Notes: generated by a model from the sequence alone, not told the origin. Positions 1 to 8,998 are shown, counted from the stretch's first letter. The stretch is 64,000 nucleotides of DNA from Novosphingobium fluoreni (GCF_014196615.1 NZ_JACIDY010000005.1:62001-126000); one strand, 5' to 3'. Translations and numbers: made by a program.

Positions 1-1
1 T

Positions 2-280
2 GACGGTGCCGCCAAGCCGGGCGGCAGCACGAAGCCGCACGCGGTCTACAACATCGGCAATAACCGATCCGAAAAGCTGATGCGCATGATCGAGGTGCTG
101 GAAGAGGCATGCGGGCGCAAGGCGGAGCTGAGCATGCTGCCGATGCAATCTGGGGACGTGCCGGCCACGTACGCGGATATCACGGCGATCGCGCGCGATA
201 CTGGCTACGCGCCGACCACGCCCATCGAGGTGGGCATACCGCGCTTCGTCGAGTGGTATCGGAGCTACACGGGGCAGTGA
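2..280 (+). CDS. NAD-dependent epimerase/dehydratase, C-terminal part (UDP-glucuronate 4-epimerase-like)
   Basis: Only the last 92 codons are in the window; the gene enters from the left edge in the frame beginning at base 2 and stops with TGA at 278-280. The fragment contains YNIGNNRSEKLMRMIEVLE and later GDVPATYADI and TPIEVGIPRFVEWY. These match the C-terminal substrate-binding part of the short-chain UDP-glucuronate/UDP-galacturonate epimerases that act in capsule or exopolysaccharide precursor supply. The NAD-binding Rossmann half lies outside the window, so cofactor residues cannot be checked. It runs convergently towards tdk and galE, the latter also a nucleotide-sugar epimerase. The family call is good; the exact sugar specificity is inferred. 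Confidence 0.8.
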   Translation, partial: DGAAKPGGSTKPHAVYNIGNNRSEKLMRMIEVLEEACGRKAELSMLPMQSGDVPATYADITAIARDTGYAPTTPIEVGIPRFVEWYRSYTGQ

Positions 281-448
281 CGCGATAGTGGATTGACGCA
301 GGCCCAGCGATGGCTTGGACTAGCTGGCGTTTGATGCGTGGGCGGTGAAGTCGCGCTGAAAAGTTGCAGCGTGTGTCGAGGCGCTTCGGCTCGCTCATGA
401 GGCGGCAAGCTAAAAAAGATGCCCGCGCCGATCGCGCGCGACCTTACC

Positions 449-1045
449 CTAGGCGATCATCCCCGGTCGGTCATGGATTTGCTCCGAGAAGTGCCGACGG
501 CACAGGGGAATGTAACGATCGTTGCCCCCGATCAGGGTCTGCTCGCCGTGTTGCACCGACGCCCCATCCGCATCGACGCGCAGGTTCATGGTGGCTTTCC
601 GGCCGCAGTGGCACACAGCCTTGAGTTCCACCAAGGTATCGGCGATTCCGAGCAGCGCCGCCGCGCCTGGAAACAATTCGCCACGAAAGTCGGTGCGCAA
701 GCCGAAGCATAGCACCGGGATGTCGGCAAAGTCCGCCAGCCGGGCGCATTGCCAGACTTGCTCGGAGCTCAGGAATTGGGCTTCGTCCACCAGAATGCAG
801 GACAGCGGCGTTTCGGAATGTCGTGCCTGGGCGGCAGTCCACACGTCCGTATCGGCATCGAAACGATGCGCGTCCGCGCCAAGGCCAATTCGGCTTTCTA
901 TGGCATGAAGCGCGCCACGGCCATCGATCGCAGCGGTCCACAGCATCGTTGCCATGCCCCGTTCGCGATAGTTGAAGTCCGCCTGCAGCAGATATGTCGA
1001 TTTCCCGGCATTCATGCTGGCGTAATAGAAATACAGCTTGGCCAC
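449..1045 (-). CDS. tdk: Thymidine kinase
   Basis: Predicted to phosphorylate thymidine to dTMP with ATP in the cytoplasmic pyrimidine salvage pathway. The 198-residue protein has the type II (TK1-like) layout. The P-loop is ASMNAGKS at residues 9-16, the Walker B/lasso region is DEAQF at 87-91, and the structural zinc ligands are C145, C147, C182 and H185. The length is normal for the family. The start is a GTG codon with AAGGA seven bases upstream. The gene begins 10 bases after the galE stop on the same strand, so the two are probably co-transcribed. The sequence is complete, with no missing motif. Confidence 0.95.
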   Translation of the reverse strand: MAKLYFYYASMNAGKSTYLLQADFNYRERGMATMLWTAAIDGRGALHAIESRIGLGADAHRFDADTDVWTAAQARHSETPLSCILVDEAQFLSSEQVWQCARLADFADIPVLCFGLRTDFRGELFPGAAALLGIADTLVELKAVCHCGRKATMNLRVDADGASVQHGEQTLIGGNDRYIPLCRRHFSEQIHDRPGMIA

Positions 1046-1055
1046 GGCCGCGTCC

Positions 1056-2069
1056 TTAGACTTCGCCGCGGATCTCGGTCAGCTTGCGTTCCCAGGCCAG
1101 CGCATGCGCGACGATGGTGTCCAGCTCGGCGTAACGAGGGACCCAGGGCAAAGTTGCCTTGATGCGGCTGTTGTCCGAGATCAGCGAGTCGGGATCACCA
1201 GCGCGACGGCCCTGGAGGCGGCGATCGATAGTGCGGTTGGTGACGCGGTCCACGGCGTCCAGCACTTCCAGCACCGAAAAACCGCGGCCATAGCCGCAGT
1301 TCATCGTCAGCGATCGGGCAGGTTGGGCGATCAGGGCTTCAAGGGCGAGGACGTGTGCCTCAGCCAGGTCCGAAACATGGATGTAATCTCGTACGCCGGT
1401 GCCGTCAGGCGTGGCGAAGTCCGTGCCGAACACGCCGACATGCTCGCGTTTCCCCAGTGCCGCCTCGACCGCGACCTTGATCAGATGCGTGGCCCCGGCA
1501 GTCGATTGCCCGGTGCGGGCCTGAGGGTCCGCTCCGGCGACGTTGAAGTATCGTAGGGCGCAGTAGTTCATCGCATGGGCGCGCGCGGTATCGGCCAGCA
1601 TGAACTCCGTCATCAGCTTGGACATGCCGTAGGGATTGATCGGCAGCTTCGGGCTGTCCTCGGTAACGGGCGAAACTTCCGGAATGCCATAAGCTGCCGC
1701 AGTGGAACTGAAGATGAAGTGGCCGACGCCCGCCTCTACTGCCGCCGCGATCAGCGCGCGGGTCTTGGCGGTGTTGTTATGATAGTATTTTAGCGGATTC
1801 TCTACCGATTCCGGCACGATGATCGACCCGGCGAAGTGCATCACCGCGCCGACTTTCTGTTCGGCGAAGATGCGGGCCAGAAGGGCTGCGTCTTCGATAT
1901 CGCCTTCGTACAGCGTAACGCCTTCGGGGATGGCAAATCGAAACCCGGTGGTGAGATTGTCGACAACACAGACCGGCCAGCCCCGATCGACCAGCGCCAG
2001 CACCGCATGGCTGCCGATATAACCCGCGCCGCCGGTCACCAGAACGGTTGGTCTGTTCGCCTCGGTCAT
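1056..2069 (-). CDS. galE: UDP-glucose 4-epimerase
   Basis: Predicted to interconvert UDP-glucose and UDP-galactose using tightly bound NAD, feeding galactose metabolism and surface polysaccharides. The 337-residue protein starts MTEANRPTVLVTGGAGYIGS, with the glycine-rich NAD motif at residues 13-19. The catalytic Y147-x3-K151 pair lies in NPYGMSK, with S122/T123 upstream. The C-terminal half has the family's GDPDSLISD region. The length is typical for GalE. tdk follows after 10 bases and the TauE-type permease precedes it by 108 bases on the same strand. The annotation is secure; sugar preference (UDP-Glc versus UDP-GlcNAc) is inferred from the family. Confidence 0.95.
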   Translation of the reverse strand: MTEANRPTVLVTGGAGYIGSHAVLALVDRGWPVCVVDNLTTGFRFAIPEGVTLYEGDIEDAALLARIFAEQKVGAVMHFAGSIIVPESVENPLKYYHNNTAKTRALIAAAVEAGVGHFIFSSTAAAYGIPEVSPVTEDSPKLPINPYGMSKLMTEFMLADTARAHAMNYCALRYFNVAGADPQARTGQSTAGATHLIKVAVEAALGKREHVGVFGTDFATPDGTGVRDYIHVSDLAEAHVLALEALIAQPARSLTMNCGYGRGFSVLEVLDAVDRVTNRTIDRRLQGRRAGDPDSLISDNSRIKATLPWVPRYAELDTIVAHALAWERKLTEIRGEV

Positions 2070-2177
2070 CGCTCAATCCGCCTGTAAGCCCGGCGTCCCC
2101 ATGCGCCGTCGCTGCTTATGTTGCGCCGCAGTGCGATTGGCAACAGGGTGCGCGGCGCGATCGATCCGGATCGGGGG

Positions 2178-2963
2178 TCAGGCCGCCAGCATCTTGATGC
2201 CGGAAAATGCGAGCATCCCGGCCAATGCCAGACGCACCCCGGTTTCGCTGACTTTACCTGCGGCGAGCGAGCCGACGATGACGCCGGGGATCGAGCCGAT
2301 CAGCAGCATGCCCAGCAGTTCCCAATTGACGTTGCCCAACCACGAATGGCCGATGGCAGCGATGAGAGCGAGGGGAATGGCATGGACGATATCCGTTCCC
2401 ACCAGCGATTTGGCGCTGAGCCGTAGCGGATAAAGGAACATCAGCGCCACCGCGACCAGTGCGCCTGCTCCGATCGACGTGAGCGTGACCAGCACGCCGA
2501 CAATGGCACCAGCCGCGATCGTCATGACCAGTTGGGTGATGGCCAGCCGCTCCCCCAGCAGTCCACGCAGTTTGGTGACGGGGGCATGGATGATATGCTT
2601 CACCGGCACCAGCACGGCGGTAATAACCAGCATCACACCCAGCAGCTTCATGAGCACGGCGGAGTTCAGCTTTCCGCCCTCGACATTCGCCAGGAACAGC
2701 AGGGTCAGGATCGCGGCCGGTACGCTGCCCATCGCCAGCCGCCCGATGACCTTCCAGTCCGGAGAGCCGACCCGGCGGTGCACCGCGCCGCCAACGCATT
2801 TGGTCAGCGTGGCGAACCAGAGGTCGGTTCCCACGGCCAGTGACGGGGCGAAACCGAAGCCCAGCACCAAAATCGGTGCCATCAGCGAGCCACCGCCGAC
2901 GCCGGTCAGCCCCACCAGGAAGCCGACGAGCGCCCCGGCCAGCGAGTAATAGATTTCGGTCAT
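2178..2963 (-). CDS. TauE/SafE family sulfite/anion permease
   Basis: This is a 261-residue, very hydrophobic inner-membrane protein with about seven to eight predicted helices. It opens YYSLAGALVGFLVGLTGVGG, the glycine-rich first-repeat signature of the TauE/SafE (DUF81) family, and has a second repeat near GVLVTLTSIGAGALVAVAL. Family members move sulfite, sulfoacetate or other small organosulfur anions, usually as exporters. No sulfur-metabolism gene lies nearby, so the substrate is unknown. galE lies 108 bases downstream on the same strand. A strong ribosome-binding site is not visible before the ATG at 2963. Confidence 0.85.
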   Translation of the reverse strand: MTEIYYSLAGALVGFLVGLTGVGGGSLMAPILVLGFGFAPSLAVGTDLWFATLTKCVGGAVHRRVGSPDWKVIGRLAMGSVPAAILTLLFLANVEGGKLNSAVLMKLLGVMLVITAVLVPVKHIIHAPVTKLRGLLGERLAITQLVMTIAAGAIVGVLVTLTSIGAGALVAVALMFLYPLRLSAKSLVGTDIVHAIPLALIAAIGHSWLGNVNWELLGMLLIGSIPGVIVGSLAAGKVSETGVRLALAGMLAFSGIKMLAA

Positions 2964-3201
2964 GAACGCAGGCGTGCCGACGTTGGCGCGGCGCCGCGGG
3001 AAGATTTGTCAAATGTCACGGCGTCAGCGTCAATCTTATCGTAAGCCCCGGCGACATGGCAGAACAGCCCGTCGTGAGAAATAATGTTACGCTTCAAGCC
3101 GGCTAAACACCGCCTTCGGCACATGAAAGACCATGCCGATAGTCAAGCATTACGCAAGAGAATTTGACTAGCGCAGGGGCAAGAAGCCCTATCGCACCCG
3201 A

Positions 3202-3450
3202 TCAAGCATGGGCAAAGTGGGCGATGATCCGATCATCCAGCGGCTCGCGGAAACGGGCGCGATACCGACGTTCACCGCTGGTTTCGGCCATGACCGGAAG
3301 GGGTCCGATCGCGCCGATCCACAAGTCCATCACGCCTTCGATTTCGCAGGCCTCGACCGGGACTTCCAACTGGCATTCGTGCCCGTCCAGAAGAGAGATG
3401 GTGACGGGAAGGCGATCACGCGCACCGATACATTCGCCGTAGATGGTCAT
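3202..3450 (-). CDS. Small PilZ-like hypothetical protein
   Basis: An 82-residue protein that I place only tentatively in the PilZ-like beta-barrel group. The pattern is basic residues near the N-terminus (GARDRLP), a hydrophobic strand region, DLWIGAIGPLPVMAET, then YRARFREPLDDRIIAHF, which resembles the closing strand and tail of sphingomonad PilZ proteins. PilZ domains usually bind cyclic-di-GMP through an N-terminal RxxxR and a D/NxSxxG motif. The second motif is not evident here, so binding cannot be assumed. It stands alone, 144 bases from the otsA stop. An alternative reading is an unrelated small sphingomonad protein. Confidence 0.55.
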   Translation of the reverse strand: MTIYGECIGARDRLPVTISLLDGHECQLEVPVEACEIEGVMDLWIGAIGPLPVMAETSGERRYRARFREPLDDRIIAHFAHA

Positions 3451-3511
3451 CGATCATACCGGCCCGCAACGGGCCACTCCCGGTTACCTGAATGTCCCAA
3501 GCGATGAAGCG

Positions 3512-3533
3512 GAACACCCTTTCCGGAGTGTTC
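3512..3533. terminator. Hairpin downstream of the trehalose operon
   Basis: Inverted repeat GAACAC / GTGTTC with a 10-base GC-rich loop, lying in the 143-base gap between the otsA stop (3594, minus strand) and the PilZ-like gene. No T-run follows on either strand, so a rho-independent role is only possible. Confidence 0.35.
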
Positions 3534-3593
3534 GACCTTAACGGATGGGACGAAGCGACCAGTGAACGTCCTGTGTGTCGAAACGGTTGCACT

Positions 3594-5036
3594 TCATTGA
3601 GTTTTTACAGGAACTTTTTGCGGCGAAGCGTTTCCTGCCGTCGAATGATCGTCCGCCCCCTTTCCTTGCAACGCTTCCACGAAGTGCTCGCGCCAACGCA
3701 CCACGTCCTCGTCGCGAACCGAGGCGAGCAGGGCCTGATGGCGTCGGCGACGTTCTTCCAGAGGCATGGCCAAGGCCTGCTTGATCGCGTCGCTCACCTC
3801 CTCGGGGCTGTGGGGGTTCACCAGCACGGCGTCCTGCATTTGCGGGGCGGCACCGGCAAAGCGGGACAGGATGAGCACGCCTGGGTCTTCCTCGTCCTGC
3901 GCCGCGACGTACTCTTTCGCGACCAGGTTCATGCCATCACGTAACGGCGTGACGAGGCCGATGTCCGCCGCCCGGTAGAAGCCTGCCAGTTCCGAGCGCG
4001 GGTAGCCGCGGTTGACATAGCGGATCGGCACCCAGGCAACATCGGCATGGGCGCCGTTGATATGCCCCGCCTTGCGTTCCAGATCGTGGCGGATCAGCTG
4101 ATAGCTGGAAACGTCGCCCCGTGATGGTGGCGCGATCTGCAGCAGCACCACATCCTTCGCCATGTCCGGATTGTCGGTCAGGAAGCGGTCGAAGCTGTCG
4201 AACCGTTCGCCCAAGCCCTTTGAGTAGTCCAGTCGGTCTACCCCGATCAGCATCTTGCGGTTGCCGCCCAGACTGTTCTTCAGCCGATCGTAAGCGCCGA
4301 TCGCGTCCGCGCTGCGCGATGCTTCGAGAAACTCGTCGTAATCGATGCCGATGGGAAAGGCGCGGGCGACGATGCGGCGGCTCTGGTACTCGATCGTCCC
4401 GTCCTTGGCGACCTTAAGCCCCATTTCCTTCTTGATGTAGTGAATGAAGCTGTCGAGCCACTCTTCGGTCTGGAAGCCGATGAGATCATAATGGAGCATC
4501 GAGGCCACCAGCTGTTCGTGATTGGGGAGGGAGACGAACAGCCGCGTCGGCGGCCAGGGGATGTGCAAGAACAGGCCGATCCGGTTGGTCACGCCCTTTT
4601 CGCGCAACATCGATCCCAACGGCAGCAGGTGATAATCGTGAACCCAGACCAGGTCTTCCGGCTCGATCAGCGGGATCACGGATTCGGCGAAGCGCTGATT
4701 TACGCGGACATAGCTCTCGCCAAAGCTGCGATCGTACTCGGTCAGATCGATGCGATAGTGGAACAGCGGCCACAAGGTGCGGTTGGCATAGCCGTTGTAA
4801 TACTCGTCCACATCCTGCGGTTCGAGGTCGATCGTGGCGGTAGTCACACCGAAATTGCGCTGCATATCCAGGTGGCCGGTAAAGCTGTCAGTCTCCTTGC
4901 CGGACCAGCCGAACCAGATGCCGCGATTCTCCCGCAGGGCCGCGCCCAAAGCAACCGCAAGCCCGCCCTGGGCTCCTGCGGCCCCCATGGCTTGCGGAAC
5001 CGAAACCCGGTTCGACACGACGATCAGCCTGCTCAT
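3594..5036 (-). CDS. otsA: Alpha,alpha-trehalose-phosphate synthase (UDP-forming)
   Basis: Predicted GT20 retaining glycosyltransferase making trehalose-6-phosphate from UDP-glucose and glucose-6-phosphate in the cytoplasm. The 480-residue length is normal. Visible motifs are the N-terminal SRLIVVSNRVS and GGLAVALGAAL region, the acceptor-site WVHDYHLLPL, FLHIPWPP, and the donor-site DRLDYSKGLGERF. The C-terminus continues through NLVAKEYVAAQ, typical of OtsA. It is the last gene of otsB-GH15-otsA, 89 bases after the glucosidase stop. Trehalose made here would act as an osmotic or desiccation protectant, as expected from the family. Confidence 0.96.
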   Translation of the reverse strand: MSRLIVVSNRVSVPQAMGAAGAQGGLAVALGAALRENRGIWFGWSGKETDSFTGHLDMQRNFGVTTATIDLEPQDVDEYYNGYANRTLWPLFHYRIDLTEYDRSFGESYVRVNQRFAESVIPLIEPEDLVWVHDYHLLPLGSMLREKGVTNRIGLFLHIPWPPTRLFVSLPNHEQLVASMLHYDLIGFQTEEWLDSFIHYIKKEMGLKVAKDGTIEYQSRRIVARAFPIGIDYDEFLEASRSADAIGAYDRLKNSLGGNRKMLIGVDRLDYSKGLGERFDSFDRFLTDNPDMAKDVVLLQIAPPSRGDVSSYQLIRHDLERKAGHINGAHADVAWVPIRYVNRGYPRSELAGFYRAADIGLVTPLRDGMNLVAKEYVAAQDEEDPGVLILSRFAGAAPQMQDAVLVNPHSPEEVSDAIKQALAMPLEERRRRHQALLASVRDEDVVRWREHFVEALQGKGADDHSTAGNASPQKVPVKTQ

Positions 5037-5125
5037 TCCCAGCCCCTTATGCGCCCCTTGACCGGGGCGTGCGCCCCGTGACCACGGCGGCGATCACGGG
5101 TGCATTGTGGCGTCGGGTTTGCAGC

Positions 5126-6943
5126 CTAACGCCAATCGCGCCAGGACCTGGATAATAGCCCGGCGCAGTTAATTATCCCAACTAGCGAATAAGTTTGCGG
5201 AAAGTTCCCCCAAAGCTCGCTCGTCTCGAAGTCCATGTCCTCGGACAGCAGGCCGGACCGGGTACGGTGCGCCAGCATCGCTTCGAAAATATGGCGCGCT
5301 TCCTCGTCGCGCCCGTCCATGTGCAGCGCCTCGATCAGCCAGAACGTGCAGATGTTGAAGGCCGTCTCGGGTAGCCCGAAATCATCCTCGTTCGCATAGC
5401 GCAGCATATGCTCGCCCCGGCGCAAGTTGGTTTCCACCGCCTTCAGCGTCGCCTGAAAGCGTGGATCGTCGGCCGTGACGTAGTTCAGCTCAACCAGCTG
5501 CAGCAGGCTGGCGTCCAGCTCCTTGCCACCGAAGCTGGCGGCGTAGTGGCCGCCGTCCTCGTACCAGGCACCCGCATCGATGTTCTTGCGCACGGTATCG
5601 GCGCGCTCTTTCCAGACCTTGTGGCGATCACGCAGGCCCAGCACTTCAGCGGCATTGGCCAGGCGATCGCAAGCCGCCCAGCTCATGACCGAGGAATAGG
5701 TATGGACGGCGGTACGGGTGCGCAGCTCCCACAAGCCGGCGTCGGGCTGATCGTGCATCTTCCAGGCGAGTTCGCCCACCTTTTCCAAGCTGGTGAAATC
5801 GTCCTTGTTGGCCATGCGCAGCAGGCGGTGGTCTGAAAAAGCCTGGATGTTGGGGATGATGATCTGGCCGTAGACGTCGTTCTGGATCTGATAGTACGCC
5901 GCGTTGCCGATGCGAACCGGACCCATGCCGCGATAGCCGGGAAGGGCATCCGCTTCCCACTCGATGACCTCCTTCGCGCCGCTCACCGAGTACAACGGCT
6001 GGATCACGCCGGCGTGGGAATCGTCCACCAGATTGCGCAAGTACGAGAGGTACTTTTCCAGCACGTCCAGCGCACCCAGGCGATTGAGCGCCTGGACGGT
6101 GTAATACGAATCCCTGATCCAGCAGTAGCGATAGTCCCAGTTGCGTTGGGAGTTGGGTGCTTCGGGGATGGACGTGGTCAGTGCGGCCACGATCGCGCCG
6201 GTTTCCTCATGCTGGCACAGCTTCAGGGTGATGGCGGCGCGGATGACGGCCTCCTGCCAGTCGATCGGCGTGGCCAGGCCGCGTACCCACAATTGCCAGT
6301 AGCTTTCGGTGTGCCGCAGCATCGCGTCCAGCTCATGGCTGATGTTGCCGTCGAAGGGCTCGTCGGGGCCGAGGAAGAAGGCCAGCTCACGCTCGATGCG
6401 GAAGTAGCGCTCGTCCAGCACGTACCCCACCGCCGCGTTGGTGGTAAGGCGCAGCGCGTGGCGATCGTTGAGGTAGCGGATGTGGTTGGAGCCGTGGGTG
6501 ATCGGCGCCATGCTCGCGCCATAGCCGTTCATCGGCGTCAGCGTTACCTGAATGCGCGGAGAGCCTGAAACCGGGCGAACGATCCGGGCGTAGGCGACCG
6601 GGCGGTACATGCGGCCTTGCCGTTCGAACCGGGGGCAGAAATCAAAGATGTCGACCGCGCCGCCGCTGGCATCCTCCAGCCGGGTGCGTAGGATCGGCGT
6701 GTTGCGCACGTATTCCTGGGTGACCTTCGTCTGGTTCTCCAGGGTGAAGCGCCAGGTGCCAAGGTCCTGCCCCGCGTCGCCGCGTAGCAACGCGCAGAAG
6801 GTCGGGTCGCCATCGACCCGCGGGATGCAGCCCCATACCAAGGCGCCACTCTGGTCGATCAGGCCGGACACCTGACAGTTTCCGATCGGCCATAGCTCCA
6901 GGGAGGAGGAGGGCGTTTCGGCCTGCGAAATCGGCATGTTCAA
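5126..6943 (-). CDS. Glycoside hydrolase family 15 protein (glucoamylase/trehalase-like)
   Basis: A 605-residue GH15 protein. The N-terminal beta-sandwich part (ELWPIGNCQVSGLIDQSG onwards) is followed by an (alpha/alpha)6 barrel with the family stretch NWDYRYCWIRDSYYTVQAL. Near the end LLSEDMDFETSELWGNFPQT holds a probable catalytic acidic residue. GH15 members release glucose from alpha-glucans, and mycobacterial GH15 proteins are trehalases. Its place between otsB and otsA suggests a trehalose or alpha-glucan role. No signal peptide is visible, so it is probably cytoplasmic. The start chosen is TTG at 6943: GGAGGA lies six bases ahead of it and the codon overlaps the otsB stop. An ATG two codons later has poorer spacing. 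Confidence 0.9.
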   Translation of the reverse strand: MNMPISQAETPSSSLELWPIGNCQVSGLIDQSGALVWGCIPRVDGDPTFCALLRGDAGQDLGTWRFTLENQTKVTQEYVRNTPILRTRLEDASGGAVDIFDFCPRFERQGRMYRPVAYARIVRPVSGSPRIQVTLTPMNGYGASMAPITHGSNHIRYLNDRHALRLTTNAAVGYVLDERYFRIERELAFFLGPDEPFDGNISHELDAMLRHTESYWQLWVRGLATPIDWQEAVIRAAITLKLCQHEETGAIVAALTTSIPEAPNSQRNWDYRYCWIRDSYYTVQALNRLGALDVLEKYLSYLRNLVDDSHAGVIQPLYSVSGAKEVIEWEADALPGYRGMGPVRIGNAAYYQIQNDVYGQIIIPNIQAFSDHRLLRMANKDDFTSLEKVGELAWKMHDQPDAGLWELRTRTAVHTYSSVMSWAACDRLANAAEVLGLRDRHKVWKERADTVRKNIDAGAWYEDGGHYAASFGGKELDASLLQLVELNYVTADDPRFQATLKAVETNLRRGEHMLRYANEDDFGLPETAFNICTFWLIEALHMDGRDEEARHIFEAMLAHRTRSGLLSEDMDFETSELWGNFPQTYSLVGIINCAGLLSRSWRDWR

Positions 6944-7737
6944 ATTGCGTCCTCCAGCCAGCGATGCACCGCGCCAACATCCTCAAGCCGCCACGTAGCG
7001 CAAGTGTCTCGCGGTGGGCCGACTAGTATGCCGCTTCCACCGAAAGGCGCCAGCGCCGCGAATGCGTCTTCGTCGGTCACATCGTCACCCAAGAACAGCG
7101 GGCGGCTGCCAAGGAATGGGGCCTGCTGCATGAACCGGGTGACGGCATGGCCCTTGTCCGATCCCGGCATCGTCAGTTCCACCACCATCTTGCCGTGCTT
7201 CACGATCAGGCCATTGTCCGCAGCCAGCGCGGTGGCGAAAGCGTAGATCGTATCGCCAAGCGCGGGCCGATCGCGATAGTGGATCGCGGCGCTGAACGGC
7301 TTGGCTTCGAACACCAGTCCGCCCTGTTCTTGGGCAAAGTCCTGGAGCGCCTGGCAGATCGGCTGCGGCAAAGGGGCGGCCAGCGCCTGCGTTTCCTTCG
7401 TGCCGGCAGGTCGAAACTCACCGCCGTGCGAGCCGGCCATCGCCACATCCACGCCGTCAAGCAAGCGGTCCAGCGTCTTCAGGGCGCGCCCGCTGACGAG
7501 GGCAAGGCGGCCTTCCAGCTCCTCGTTCAGTGCCAGAAGCAGCTTTGGCAAACCGGTGGGCACGATCACATCCTCAGGATGGTCGGCGATCTCGACCAGC
7601 GTTCCATCGAAATCGAGAAACAGCGCGATGTCGTCGCTGCCCTGCCCCAGCGGCAAGGGGGCGCGCAGCGGTGCGAAGCCCGGCAAGGCTCCGGCTTCTT
7701 CGCGCTCCGGTGAGCGGGATGAGATCGCGATGGTCAT
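6940..7737 (-). CDS. otsB: Trehalose-6-phosphate phosphatase
   Basis: Predicted HAD-superfamily phosphatase that removes phosphate from trehalose-6-phosphate to give trehalose. The 265-residue protein has the nucleophile motif DFDGT at residues 42-46, the cap-domain region GSHGGEFR, and the late acidic motif LFLGDDVTDEDAFA. The chosen ATG at 7737 has an AAGAAGG ribosome-binding site. The open frame extends 49 codons further upstream, but that part has no similarity to the family. It is the first gene of the otsB-GH15-otsA operon. It is divergent from the membrane-protein gene at 7883, leaving about 145 bases for two promoters. Confidence 0.94.
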   Translation of the reverse strand: MTIAISSRSPEREEAGALPGFAPLRAPLPLGQGSDDIALFLDFDGTLVEIADHPEDVIVPTGLPKLLLALNEELEGRLALVSGRALKTLDRLLDGVDVAMAGSHGGEFRPAGTKETQALAAPLPQPICQALQDFAQEQGGLVFEAKPFSAAIHYRDRPALGDTIYAFATALAADNGLIVKHGKMVVELTMPGSDKGHAVTRFMQQAPFLGSRPLFLGDDVTDEDAFAALAPFGGSGILVGPPRDTCATWRLEDVGAVHRWLEDAI

Positions 7738-7882
7738 GAAGCCTTCTTTTTTCCGTATCGAGCCCGATCGCGCGGCGGCGTCCGGTTTGCCCAAGCAGCA
7801 AAGCTCGTGGACATTTCGCTTCCGAACGGCTCGGGCGCGAGTGGGTTCCGCCGTGTGGTTGAATTGACGGCGCATAGCCGCC

Positions 7883-8455
7883 ATGCTGCCCCTTGCGATG
7901 GGGGCATTCTATCTCACTTTCCTGGCGGTGCTGTTTTCCGGCATCGCCGCGCGCGATCAGATGACGATCGCCGGGCTTGTCCGCGTCCAGGGGCCGCGTT
8001 TCGGCGTGCTTGTCACCTCGCTGATGCTCGCAGCGATTTCTTCAGCCCTGGCTGCCTATGCCGCTTCGGTGGTGCTGGTGACGCTGCCGGTGCCGGCGCG
8101 TCCGATCCTGATGGCGATCGCGCTGGGGCTGGCGGGTTTGGAATCGCTGATCCTTTCGCCGCGCGAGACCTTTCGCGAGCCGACGCATTCGCTAGGCGCC
8201 CTGGCGCTGGTGCTGGTTGCGCACCAGATCACCGATGCCGCGCGCTTTACGTTGTTCGGATTGGCAGTGGGAATGAGTGCCCCGCTGGCGGCCGGGTTGG
8301 GTGGAGGGCTTGCGGCGCTGGTTCTCGTCGGATCGGCAAACGCTTTCCCCGCTGCGTTCAACACCTTGGCGATCCGCATCGCGCGCCGCGTCGTTGGTGG
8401 CTTGCTTCTGCTCGTCGCGGTGACCATGTTTCTCGCCTCAAGGGGCAATGTGTAA
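7883..8455 (+). CDS. Divergent UPF0016/GDT1-like membrane protein
   Basis: A 190-residue membrane protein with about six helices arranged as two similar halves. The second half, HQITDAARFTLFGLAVG followed by a glycine/alanine-rich helix, follows the layout of the UPF0016 (GDT1/TMEM165) cation transporter family. In that family each half carries an E-x-G-D-K/R-(S/T) motif that moves Mn2+ or Ca2+. Here the matching positions read GIAARDQM and QITDAARF, so most of the acidic and basic motif residues are absent. Transport of the usual ions is therefore doubtful. It lies upstream of dps by 81 bases on the same strand. Another possibility is an unrelated small permease. Confidence 0.5.
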   Translation: MLPLAMGAFYLTFLAVLFSGIAARDQMTIAGLVRVQGPRFGVLVTSLMLAAISSALAAYAASVVLVTLPVPARPILMAIALGLAGLESLILSPRETFREPTHSLGALALVLVAHQITDAARFTLFGLAVGMSAPLAAGLGGGLAALVLVGSANAFPAAFNTLAIRIARRVVGGLLLLVAVTMFLASRGNV

Positions 8456-8536
8456 TTGCGGGTGCGCCACGAAACGGTTCCCGGATTTGTCCGTTGTGCC
8501 GGTCATGATTTTCACAAAGCATGGAGCCTAAATCCG

Positions 8537-8989
8537 ATGACCACCAACGCAGAGGCCGCGCTGATTGACAGCTTGAACGGCCTGCTCGCCGATACCTTCG
8601 CGCTCTACATCAAGACGAAGAACTTCCACTGGCACGTGCGCGGCCCGCACTTCCACGATCTGCACCTGCTGTTCGATAGCCAGGCGACCGAGATTTTCGG
8701 CATCACCGACGCCATCGCGGAGCGCGTGCGCAAGCGGAACGGCTATACCCTGACCAGCCCCGGCTCGATCGCCGAAAAGACCCAGATCAAGGATCAAGAC
8801 AACACCAAGCTCGATCCGATGAAGATGGTGAAGGAACTGGCTGACGATAACGACACTTACATCGCGAAGCTGCGCGAAGTGAAGGCCGCCGCCAGCGAAG
8901 CCGGAGACAATGCGACAGACAGCTTGGTCGACGATTGGACCGACCAGGCCGAAACCCGCGCCTGGTTCCTGCGCGAAATCCTGGCCTGA
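8537..8989 (+). CDS. dps: Dps ferritin-like DNA-protection protein
   Basis: A 150-residue four-helix Dps protein predicted to form a dodecameric shell that oxidises Fe2+ with hydrogen peroxide and stores iron, protecting DNA. The intersubunit ferroxidase residues are all present with canonical spacing: H31, H43, D47, D58 and E62 in the stretch KNFHWHVRGPHFHDLHLLF and ITDAIAERV. The ATG at 8537 was chosen because GGAG lies about ten bases upstream and similarity begins there; the frame is open further upstream. A strong hairpin follows the stop codon. Confidence 0.95.
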   Translation: MTTNAEAALIDSLNGLLADTFALYIKTKNFHWHVRGPHFHDLHLLFDSQATEIFGITDAIAERVRKRNGYTLTSPGSIAEKTQIKDQDNTKLDPMKMVKELADDNDTYIAKLREVKAAASEAGDNATDSLVDDWTDQAETRAWFLREILA

Positions 8990-8998
8990 TGATCCGTG

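Noticed and set aside
516..525. AACGATCGTT inside tdk as a third copy of the island palindrome
   Set aside because: The two arms abut with no four-base centre, and it is within coding sequence.
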